A stretch of DNA of 64,000 bases from Alphaproteobacteria bacterium (GTDB lineage Bacteria; Pseudomonadota; Alphaproteobacteria; Sphingomonadales; Emcibacteraceae), in the NCBI GenBank assembly GCA_030428615.1, contig JAUIDN010000002.1:248001-312000 (forward strand), given 5' to 3'. Every line of letters starts with the position of its first letter. Position 1 is the stretch's first letter. The translations under genes and the position numbers were made by a program. Below the pieces are notes generated by a model. That model was not told the origin of the DNA. It saw only the letters and a program-made list of their open reading frames with translations, and did not search any database. Below are positions 47,011 to 56,300 of this stretch, piece by piece.

Positions 47011-47102
47011 ATTTCCCCTCCATAAGAATTCTTGCAATTATCTATTTTCATCACCATACTCGAAAAAAATAAGAATTAACAAATAATTATAAAGGGCGGA
47101 AA

Positions 47103-48479
47103 ATGGGTTGGTTAACCATCTTACCACAAGTTGTTGCGATTGGAATTGTGCTTTGGCGAAAGGAAGTCATACTCGCCCTGATCGCCGGTATTTTCACGTC
47201 TGAACTGCTGCTTCTGATCGGATCGGAGAATGGCGTGGTTATGATGGCCCCCCTTGAAACCATCGAGAGGGTCGTCAATGTTTTTTCAAGTGCCGATAGC
47301 ACACGGGTGCTGATGTTCTCGCTTATTATTGGCTGCCTTATCGCTTACCTGAGGCATTCCGGCGGTGTAACGGCCCTTGTGGAACTGCTTATCAACAAAG
47401 GCGTTACCAAAACAAAAAAACAGGCGGGGTTAATGTCTTTTGTAATTGGTATTGTGCTTTTTGTGGAATCAAACCTTAGCGTGATTACGGCGGGGATCGT
47501 CTCCCGCGGGCTCTATGAAAAGTTTGGCATGAGCCGTGAGCGGCTTGCTTATGTAATTGACAGCACAAGCGCGCCGGTGTGTATCCTTATTCTCATTAAC
47601 GGCTGGGGCGCGGTTGTTCTGGCCAATTTAAATGCAAATGGACTTGAAAACGCGGAAACAACCCTGATCGGGACAATTTTTTATAATTTCTATGCCTGGA
47701 TCGCACTTGCGATCGTTCTTTATACAATCGTTGCCGACAAAACCCACGGCCCAATGAAGGAATGTGAGGAAAGAAAACAGATGGAAATTGCTCAAAGCGG
47801 GCTTGAGGAGTTTCCGGGCAGCAAAGCACGGTTTATGATTGTCCCGCTTTTTACCCTGATCAGCCTGATATTCATCTTTATGTATTGGACCGGGGGCGGT
47901 GAAATAAGAAGCGGGGACGGATCCAAATCTATTTTATACGCGACAATCATATCCTGTATCGTGGCCTATGTGATGATGATATCCACCGGACGCTTCAATC
48001 ATATGCAACTTGTTGAAATCGGGTTTAAGGGAATGAACGAGCTACTCCAGCTGGTCAGTATCGTTCTTCTGTCCCTTGCTTTGGGCGCAAGTCTCAAGGT
48101 GCTTGGCACCGGAGCTTTTGTCGCCGGTATGGCGGGTGACAACCTGCCGATGATCATGATCGTGCCGATGCTGTTTCTGGCATCATCACTTATGGCGTTT
48201 ACCACGGGGACGTCCTGGGGAACATTCGCCCTCATGATCCCGATCGGGGTTCCACTTATCCAAATGCTTGGACTACCCCCCGCATTCGTCATATCCGCTA
48301 TTCTGGGCGGCGGCGTATTCGGAGATCATTGTTCACCGATCTCAGACACCACAATGATATCGTCTGTCGCGTCCGGATGCAGTTTACTGGATCATGTGCG
48401 GACACAATTACCGTATGCGCTTGTCGGTGGCATTGCCACTTTCTTTGTTTATATTGTGGTAGGGATATTCGTGATTTAG
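47103..48479 (+). CDS. NhaC-family antiporter, copy 2
   Basis: Polytopic transporter of 458 residues with the signature FGDHCSPISDTT followed by DHVRTQLPYAL, the same block as in the copy at 39851-41392. The rest of the two proteins differs clearly in length and in the N-terminal part, so these are paralogues and not a recent duplication. It also shows TGTSWGTFALMIPIG. A GGGCGG ribosome site lies just before the ATG. Transport of a substrate hydrolysed or oxidised by the adjacent enzymes is a reasonable inference. Confidence 0.88.
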   Translation: MGWLTILPQVVAIGIVLWRKEVILALIAGIFTSELLLLIGSENGVVMMAPLETIERVVNVFSSADSTRVLMFSLIIGCLIAYLRHSGGVTALVELLINKGVTKTKKQAGLMSFVIGIVLFVESNLSVITAGIVSRGLYEKFGMSRERLAYVIDSTSAPVCILILINGWGAVVLANLNANGLENAETTLIGTIFYNFYAWIALAIVLYTIVADKTHGPMKECEERKQMEIAQSGLEEFPGSKARFMIVPLFTLISLIFIFMYWTGGGEIRSGDGSKSILYATIISCIVAYVMMISTGRFNHMQLVEIGFKGMNELLQLVSIVLLSLALGASLKVLGTGAFVAGMAGDNLPMIMIVPMLFLASSLMAFTTGTSWGTFALMIPIGVPLIQMLGLPPAFVISAILGGGVFGDHCSPISDTTMISSVASGCSLLDHVRTQLPYALVGGIATFFVYIVVGIFVI

Positions 48480-48828
48480 CCTGCTTTAAAATGCTGTTTC
48501 GTCAAATTTTCGAAAAAAGTTATCCTGTGTTATAAAGTTGCCTTTGACATTGTTGTCTTAAGATTTCCATTTCGCTTTGTTTTTCTTGATTAAGCCCGTT
48601 CAAAAAATTGGCCGAAAATAACCTTCTTCCGATTCTTTTTAAAGTTGTCTATTAAACAACAAATTTACCAAAATTATTTCACCTTATATTGCAGGGTGTT
48701 AGCACAAATGTTGTTTTTTTAAATATTCTTTTAATATAGTTAATGTTAAAGTTGGCCTGTCAATTTGATCGGAACTTTTCGGTCAAATTCAATCGGTTAG
48801 GGAATAAAGGTTTAGCGGTACATTAAAT
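48480..48828 (+). other. Leader region of the giant acidic protein gene
   Basis: This AT-rich gap of 349 bp has no credible open frame. It holds an inverted repeat at 48762-48789, 40 bp before the ATG, with arms AATTTGATCGGA and the matching TTCGGTCAAATT (12 pairs with two G-U in RNA, 4-nt loop). The rest shows nothing recognised. Confidence 0.6.
48762..48789 (+). promoter_or_regulatory. Inverted repeat upstream of the giant acidic protein
   Basis: Twelve-pair hairpin-forming repeat with a tight 4-nt loop in the presumed 5' leader. No U-tract follows, so it is not an intrinsic terminator; it may be an operator or RNA structure. Confidence 0.45.
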
Positions 48829-51800
48829 ATGAGCGTAGTGGAAAATTTGAATCAAGAACGTCGCATTACATTTTGTCTATATGAATATTGGGAAAAACTT
48901 GCTGGTGAAAACAGCCTGCCCGCGCTCAAGGATATGAACCGCGAGGAAATTGCCCCCTTCAAGAAAAATCTTGTCCTGCTTGATTTAAGAAATGGTCAGG
49001 ATCGGCCAACTTTTCAGGTGATCGGACAGGAGCTTCAGGAAGACCTTGAGGCAGACCTTTCCAATATGCCCGTCAGCAGTGTGCCGCGAAGAACAATGTT
49101 GAGCCGCATTACGGATCATTATCAGGAAGTTCTTGCCAACCGCGTCCCGATCGCATTTGAGGCCGAATTTGTCAATCGCGACGGCGAAAAAGCCCTTTAT
49201 CGGGGAATATTACTGCCCTTCAGTGATGACAACAAAAACATCAATTTTATCCTTGGTGGTGTCCGCTGGATTCTTGAAAAAGACGTTACTCTGGATGACG
49301 GCAAGCCAACTATCGAAGAGCTTATGAAAAACATCGCTGCCGGGCGCGAAGACAAGACCGGCGTTTCATTGGAAGAACAACCTGATCCTGAGACGGCCGC
49401 TGAAGACCCCCTGGAGGAAGAGATTGTCGCAGAAGAAGTTGGTTTCAACGAAGACAACATTGATGCTGAACTGGTCTTTGAAGATGAAGGTGAAGATGAT
49501 GACGTTCAAGTGCAAGAGGACGTGCCAGATGACGTTCGAAGTGACGAAGAACAGATTCAGGAAGACGGCAAACATGACGTAGACCCATCGGTAGAGCGGC
49601 CTGATGAAGTAGATATATCGAAAGCAACAATTGAGGAACTTCTTCAATCCGCCGAGCAGGATGATGAAATCGGCGACGAATACCCCGTACTGACAAACGA
49701 GGACACGTTTCCTGAGACCGGGAATGTTGCCCGGGATCCCGAGGAGGCCCCGGAGGCTGAAAATTTCGAGGTTGAAGAAGAAAATATCCAAGAAGTCGAA
49801 ATGGATATGGCCGAAGTGGAAATTACAGAAAGCACAGATGCCATAGAAGACACCCAACAGGACATATCGGCCAATGAAGTGACATCGGATTTTGCAGAAG
49901 TTTTAGCAGAAGAAGACGAAAATCAAAATGAATTTAATATAGCGGAAGCGAACTCCAAAGAAGATATTTCAGGAAATAGTGCCGATGATGAAGCAGATGC
50001 ACCCGTCACAGAGGAGCCCGCTATCGAAGGGACTGCCGAAGGGGCAACGCCGCTTTCCGTCGATGAGGATAACAATCCAAAATTAAAGCACAAAATTTTT
50101 ATTCCCGATCCTTCCGCCTACCCGGAGAAGGGGACAAAACAGTCATTAGAAGAAGTAAGTGAACTTGAGACCGCAGAAGACGAACTGATTTTGGACGAGA
50201 TTGCGCCGATAGATCCAGTAGATGAGGAAGTAGAAACAGAAAAAGATCTCTCAAGCAGTGAAACATCCTCAACCGAAGATGACATCTCACTGGAAGAAGC
50301 GTCGGAGGAAGAGGTTGAAGAAGATGTTGAAATGGTGCTTGTTGACCAGCTTACACAAGATGAGATCGTAGAAGCTGATATTTCTGACCCTATAGAGGAT
50401 GTTCTTCAGCCAGACGAAGCAATAGAAGCATCTTCAGATGTTGAGGAAGGCACACCGTCCTTCGGTGACATAGTCGAACAGGAGCTCACCCGTGAGAATT
50501 ATCCCGAAGCTGAATCCAAGAATGAAGACCTATCCGTCGGTGTTGATGACACTGGTACAACGCCGGAAGACTCTCTGGAACTTGCTGAAGAAATAGCAGA
50601 AGAAAATGCGGACGCGCTCCTAGCAAATGAGCTTTTGGAAGAAAACAAAATACCTGAACCCGAACAGTCAATTAGCGAAGACGACAAAGAAGATGTGTCG
50701 GACGCAATAGATGAAGGGGATATCGTTTTTGAGGATGAGACATCAGAAGACCTTATAATCGAAGTAAGCGAAGAACCGGAAATGGTCGTCACACCCGGCC
50801 CGCAAGAGGCCGGTGACGATGTTAATTTGGAATTATCCCCCGAGCCCGAAGACTATGAAACAGACGTAGCGACAGAAGACGCACCGGATGAGTATGTGGA
50901 TGAACATCTGGAAGAAACCGACGAAACGTCGACAGAAGATAACATCAGAAGCCGCGTGAAAGACGATGATGATGATCTTTCGATCGAGGAATTGATGCAA
51001 AGCATCATTTCTGAAAGAAAATTTGATCTAGCCTATCAGCGTGAACAACAAGCAAAAGAAAAACTTGCCGAGAAAAACGAAAAACAAGATTTAGACATAG
51101 CGGAAACCGGTAACGAAGAAATAGAAAGCCCGGAAGATTCTGTTTCTGATGATTTGATTGATGCCGAACCGGCTACAGAAGATTTGGCGGACGAAGTATC
51201 TGACGGACTTGAAAATGAAGAGCCCGAAGAATTAGCCGCAACCCACGCAGACACCCACGGTGTTGAGACTGACGATGTTGAGGAACCCGTGGAGGAATTT
51301 CACGAGCTGTCAGAGCCTTTCAAATCGGAAGATGAAAATATTGAATTGGCTGAAGACCTTTCCATTGATGAGACTCACAGTGATTCGGAACCCTCGAATT
51401 ACGTGGAAGAATTGGATGCCGCCCCCACCGAATTCGCTTCCGATGAAGAAGACTATTCAGAAACGTCGAGGGAAATGGAGCGCGAAGAGCATGAAGGTGA
51501 TGGCGAAAAAGAGACTGCAGTATCCTTTGAAAGCGTTGAAGTGGATGATGACGTTCATAATATAGACGTAGAAGTCAGTGAAGACGTGGATCTGGACGTC
51601 TTTATGGAGCGTGAGCTGGCCGAAACAAACGAAGATTTAACCTTTGAAGATGAAACACCGGTTCAGCAGCCGGATGAACCGGCCGCTGCACATCCGGAAG
51701 AAGTAAAGGAAGATAGCGATGATGAAGTCCCGGAAGGGGCAGAATTTGAAACGCCGAATTATCAGGATTCAGCTGATCGCGTCGAACAAACCGAAGAAAG

Positions 51801-53268
51801 CGATATTGCCGAAGATCTACCGACCGAAATTTCTGGTGATGTAATCATTTCAAAGGACGACACAATAGAAGATAAAGATGTCGAGGCGGGATCACCCGAC
51901 AAACAAATAGGTAATACCCCCGAAACATCAGAGCCTTCCCCCGCGGACGCAAAAGTCGTTATGAATCCTCTGGCTGAACGGGAGAAAACAAAAAAAAGAG
52001 GCAGCGTGATCGAGAGGGCCATGGCGTTAATGGCACCGGGGTTTGGCCGAAAACAAGTAATTGAAGATGATGCGCCTATTGCCGGAAACATTGATGACAT
52101 TGGAATTGGTCTTTCGAGTGCAGAACCCGAGCTTGGCAATACCGGTGCCCCTTTAACGGAAGAAACACACCACAACGAAGGCTTCATAGTCGGCAGTGCT
52201 GAAAATGAAGAGCGTGACATTGAAAAACCTGAAGCTTCACTGGATGAAACAGAAGTACTTGAGCCTGAAAAGAAAGGTGAACCAAATACACGTGAGGACA
52301 AAGCGAAGGAGATATCATCAGATGTCGAGGCTGTAGAAGACGAAGAATCGACACAAGAACTTGAAATAACAGATGATGATATTTTCATGGAAACAGAGAA
52401 TATCACATCATTCGAAGACGATATCGTGAACGAATTAGTTGGTCCGGAACAAAAAACATCTCCAGAAACAGACGAAACACAAGATCATCAGGAAGAGGAT
52501 GCGAGACCCTCTGATGCAAACGAAACAGCAACCGCTACCGAAGTTGAAGAAGCCCCTGTTGCAGATGCCGAAGAGAGTGAGGCAATAACGGAGCCCGACA
52601 CCACCGATTATGAACAATCCCTTAAGGAGTTGCAGGAAACCCATAAGCAGATCGTTGGCTATATCAAAAAAGAAGACGCCAACCACAACCGAAGCCGTGA
52701 TTCCCTCTATAATATTCTGACTGCAATTTATGAGTTCCACGAAACATGCGAACGATCACCGGAAGCGTATCATGCATTGGTAGAAGAAGCGGACCTTAAA
52801 ATTCAAAGCAGGGCTCCATTTACACCGATGTTGAAAATATGCCTCGGCAAGGATTATGACAAAACACGGCTTACGGAATATTCGGCGGCCCTTGGGATCG
52901 CCCGTTATATGGATGTGGCCGTCAGCGAATTCCATGATTTTATAAAGAATTTCCCTGGCGGGATTAAGGGCTGCGTAAAAGAAATGCGAGTCATCCGAAA
53001 GCACGGTGCGTCCGGGAATGTCATGGCACGAAAAACCAAGTCCGTGGAAGAAGCACGGGAAATCCTTCGTGAGATGGCCCCAATAGTCAGTTTCCGGTTA
53101 AAAAAAGTGATCGTCGGAAACAACATAGACGAATTTTGCTTATTGCTCGCGAAACGTGATGGTCATGATATCAATGTGCTGAAAATACTTGATGAAAAGT
53201 ACACAAAAATAGACCCTATTTTAAAACGGGCCGCTTTTATCAAGGGCAATCTAAATGGTCGTAAATAA
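48829..53268 (+). CDS. Giant acidic PAS-domain protein with PopZ-like motifs, function unknown
   Basis: The protein has 1479 residues. Residues about 10-145 form a PAS_5-type domain (YEYWEKLAGENSLPALKDMN, LVLLDLRNGQDRPTFQVIG, FILGGVRWIL). Residues about 150-1259 are overwhelmingly Glu/Asp with Ser, Thr, Pro, Val and Ala, and are presumably disordered. Three short helical motifs punctuate this stretch: TIEELMKNI (161-169), TIEELLQSA (267-275) and SIEELMQSII (718-727). They resemble the SMEEILASI-type N-terminal helix of PopZ/DUF2497 proteins. A basic island with AEREKTKKRGSVIERAMALM lies near 1048-1067. Residues 1260-1479 are a folded, helical, mildly basic domain (SRDSLYNILTAIYEFHE, YDKTRLTEYSAALGIARYMD, FPGGIKGCVKEMRVIRKHG) of no recognised family. 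The reading frame is intact and followed by glutamate dehydrogenase 74 bp on. A scaffold or condensate-forming role is an inference from architecture only. Confidence 0.85.
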   Translation: MSVVENLNQERRITFCLYEYWEKLAGENSLPALKDMNREEIAPFKKNLVLLDLRNGQDRPTFQVIGQELQEDLEADLSNMPVSSVPRRTMLSRITDHYQEVLANRVPIAFEAEFVNRDGEKALYRGILLPFSDDNKNINFILGGVRWILEKDVTLDDGKPTIEELMKNIAAGREDKTGVSLEEQPDPETAAEDPLEEEIVAEEVGFNEDNIDAELVFEDEGEDDDVQVQEDVPDDVRSDEEQIQEDGKHDVDPSVERPDEVDISKATIEELLQSAEQDDEIGDEYPVLTNEDTFPETGNVARDPEEAPEAENFEVEEENIQEVEMDMAEVEITESTDAIEDTQQDISANEVTSDFAEVLAEEDENQNEFNIAEANSKEDISGNSADDEADAPVTEEPAIEGTAEGATPLSVDEDNNPKLKHKIFIPDPSAYPEKGTKQSLEEVSELETAEDELILDEIAPIDPVDEEVETEKDLSSSETSSTEDDISLEEASEEEVEEDVEMVLVDQLTQDEIVEADISDPIEDVLQPDEAIEASSDVEEGTPSFGDIVEQELTRENYPEAESKNEDLSVGVDDTGTTPEDSLELAEEIAEENADALLANELLEENKIPEPEQSISEDDKEDVSDAIDEGDIVFEDETSEDLIIEVSEEPEMVVTPGPQEAGDDVNLELSPEPEDYETDVATEDAPDEYVDEHLEETDETSTEDNIRSRVKDDDDDLSIEELMQSIISERKFDLAYQREQQAKEKLAEKNEKQDLDIAETGNEEIESPEDSVSDDLIDAEPATEDLADEVSDGLENEEPEELAATHADTHGVETDDVEEPVEEFHELSEPFKSEDENIELAEDLSIDETHSDSEPSNYVEELDAAPTEFASDEEDYSETSREMEREEHEGDGEKETAVSFESVEVDDDVHNIDVEVSEDVDLDVFMERELAETNEDLTFEDETPVQQPDEPAAAHPEEVKEDSDDEVPEGAEFETPNYQDSADRVEQTEESDIAEDLPTEISGDVIISKDDTIEDKDVEAGSPDKQIGNTPETSEPSPADAKVVMNPLAEREKTKKRGSVIERAMALMAPGFGRKQVIEDDAPIAGNIDDIGIGLSSAEPELGNTGAPLTEETHHNEGFIVGSAENEERDIEKPEASLDETEVLEPEKKGEPNTREDKAKEISSDVEAVEDEESTQELEITDDDIFMETENITSFEDDIVNELVGPEQKTSPETDETQDHQEEDARPSDANETATATEVEEAPVADAEESEAITEPDTTDYEQSLKELQETHKQIVGYIKKEDANHNRSRDSLYNILTAIYEFHETCERSPEAYHALVEEADLKIQSRAPFTPMLKICLGKDYDKTRLTEYSAALGIARYMDVAVSEFHDFIKNFPGGIKGCVKEMRVIRKHGASGNVMARKTKSVEEAREILREMAPIVSFRLKKVIVGNNIDEFCLLLAKRDGHDINVLKILDEKYTKIDPILKRAAFIKGNLNGRK

Positions 53269-53342
53269 ACTATTTCTTAAACCCCTTACAATTATAATAA
53301 AATTATATATAAGAATAATTTCTATAATAGAAGGAAAACGCC

Positions 53343-56300
53343 GTGAGCAGCTGGTCTCAAAAAGAAATTCGCCTCGATTCCATCATTGACTATACAAAAG
53401 AAAATATGAAGTCTTCGCTTGGGGCGGGATTTGTCGAGTTTGTAACCAATTTTTATAAAAATGCCTCTCCTGAAGATTTAAGCCTCAGGTTAGACGAACT
53501 TTACGCTATCGCTTTAAGCAACTGGAAATTTATCGCAGAATATAATCAGCCGCGATCAAAAATACGCATATTTAACCCCACACTTGAAGAACATGGCTGG
53601 ACATCATCGCACACCATTATCCAGATCCTGACGAAAGATATGCCGTTCTTAATTGATTCGATTACTTCGAACCTGCTTGAGGATGGAAACACACTTCATA
53701 TGCTTATTCATCCCGTGCTCCGGAACACAAGAGATGACAATGGAAAAATAACCGCTAAGGGCGGAAAGAAAATAGCCGAATCGGTGATGCATATTGAAAT
53801 CACCGCCATGAGCAATCAGGAAGAAATAAATGCACTTAGTGACAAACTTAAACAAGTCACTGATTTCATCCATGATTCCGTTGAGGACTGGAAACCAATT
53901 CTCAAAAAGGTAGAAGAAACATCAAAGAATCTTGATCTCGCACCTAAATCTGTCTCACGTACCGAGGTCAAGGAAAGTCAGGCCTTCCTTAAATGGTTAA
54001 CCGAAAACAATTTTACGTTTCTAGGCTACAGGGAATATGACCATTCCAACCAAAAGAAGCCAACCACCGGAAAGGGATATGGCATTCTAAGGAACCCTGA
54101 GATTCATGTTCTGCGCGGCCCGGACGGGCTTGTCGCGATTTCCCCGGAAATCGAGGACTTCATGGCTCAGGATAAAATCATGCTGATCACCAAGGCCAAT
54201 GTCAAATCGATGGTGCATCGGGTGGTGCATCTTGACTATGTCGGTTTCAAAAAATTCGATAAAGCCGGAAAAGTGATAAGCGAAACCCGGTTCGTCGGTC
54301 TGTTCACATCAGACAGTTATAATGAGCGCGCACAAAATATTCCTTATCTTGACCGTAAGGTTAAATCCGTGGTTGAACGTTCAGGCTTCAATTATAACAG
54401 CCACAACGGTAAAGCACTTTTCCACATTTTGGAAACGCTGCCCAGGGATGAGCTATTTCAAATAGAAGAAGAGCCGCTTTTTCAAACGTCCATCGGCATC
54501 CTTCATCTTAACCTGCGCCCGCAATGCAGGGCATTCGTTCGTAAAGACAAATTTGAAAGATTTGTATCCGCCCTCGTATTTGTACCAAGGGATCTTTATA
54601 ATTCCATATTGCGGTCAAAAATCGAAAAAATTCTTTGCGAAGAATTTAACGGTGAATTGTCGTCCCGCTATGCACAGCTCAGCAATGAAAGAATTGCCCG
54701 CTGGCACTTTATTATTAGGACGAAACCAGGACAAGTCCGAAACCCGGCCCCTGAAGCAATCAATGACCGCATTTCCAAGGTTGCACAGAGCTGGACCGAT
54801 TATTTTCATGAAGTTCTTGTTGATCGTCACGGTGAAGAAACCGCAACGCAGCTTTACCGCAAATATGCCAAATCATTCTTGTCCGCTTATCAGGAAAATT
54901 TTGACCCGCGCTTTGCCGCGATCGATGTGGATAAGCTTGAGCAATTACCGACAAATAATAATATCGGGTTTAATTTTTACCGTCATCCAGAAGATGCCGA
55001 CCATGTTGTCCGTCTGAAAATATACACCAGCCGCAATACCATCGCGCTCAGCGATTGTTTGCCAATGCTTGAAAATATGGGCCTTCGCGTTATTGAGGAA
55101 TATGCCTTTGAGGTTATTACCGAAGAAAAAGAAGAAAAAATTGTCCATAGTATTCATGATTTCTATCTGGAAGATCCGTCAGGAAAAACTTTTGAATTAA
55201 GTGTTTTAAAAGATCAAATGGAACAGGCCCTGATTGCCGTCTGGCAAAATTCTGTTGATAATGACGGTTTCAACAAATTGGTCCTTAAGGCTCACATGAC
55301 ATATAAGCATGCGCTTATATTAAGAATTTACAGCAAATATCTACGCCAGCTGGGCAGCTCATATAGTGAAACTTATATGCAGGATACGCTCACCCAATAT
55401 GTTGATGTGTCGAAATTGCTCGCTGAGCTATTCGAAATTAAATTCTCGCTTGAAGTCACCGATGATGTTGACCGCAAAGCGGAAGAAGACAAAATTATCA
55501 AAAATATCAATTCACTGCTTTCACAGGTAGACAGCCTTGATCAGGACCGGATGCTTCGCAATTATCTGAACGTGATCAGCAGTTCGCTACGTACAAACTT
55601 CTATCAGCATGATGCTTCAGGGAAAGAAAAACCATATATTTCGATCAAGATAAAAAGTGCCGATGTTGAAGAAGCCCCCAAACCAAGACCATATGCGGAG
55701 ATATTTGTCTATTCACCGCGGTTCGAAGGTGTGCATCTGCGCTCCGGTCCGGTGGCGCGCGGCGGCTTGAGGTGGTCTGACAGAAAAGAAGATTACCGCA
55801 CGGAAATTCTTGGTCTGGTGAAAGCGCAGCAGGTAAAAAATACGGTTATTGTGCCCGTCGGGGCCAAGGGCGGTTTTGTACCAAAGCAGATGCCCGCCAA
55901 CCCAAGCCGTGAAGAATTTCTTGAGGAAGGCATCAATTGCTATAAATCCTTTATTTCAGGCCTGCTTGACATTACCGACAACCTGAAAGAAGGAAATGTT
56001 ATCCCGCCAAAAGATGTTATCCGGCAGGACGGCGACGATCCGTACCTTGTCGTGGCAGCGGATAAAGGAACGGCCACTTTTTCTGATATTGCAAACGGAC
56101 TTGCGCATGACTATGGGTTCTGGCTTGATGATGCGTTCGCATCCGGCGGATCCGTCGGCTATGACCATAAGAAAATGGGCATTACTGCGCGTGGCGCCTG
56201 GGTCAGTGTACAACGCCATTTTCGTGAGCATGGCATTGATGTGCAAAAAGACAATATAACCGTTGCCGGTATCGGCGATATGTCAGGGGATGTTTTTGGC

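Noticed and set aside
51762-52406. Long Ser-rich minus-strand open frame (about 214 codons) inside the giant acidic gene
   Set aside because: It is the antisense of GAN-rich codons, which avoids stops and gives Ser/Ile/Phe-rich nonsense. The same explains smaller Ser-rich frames at 49197-51254.
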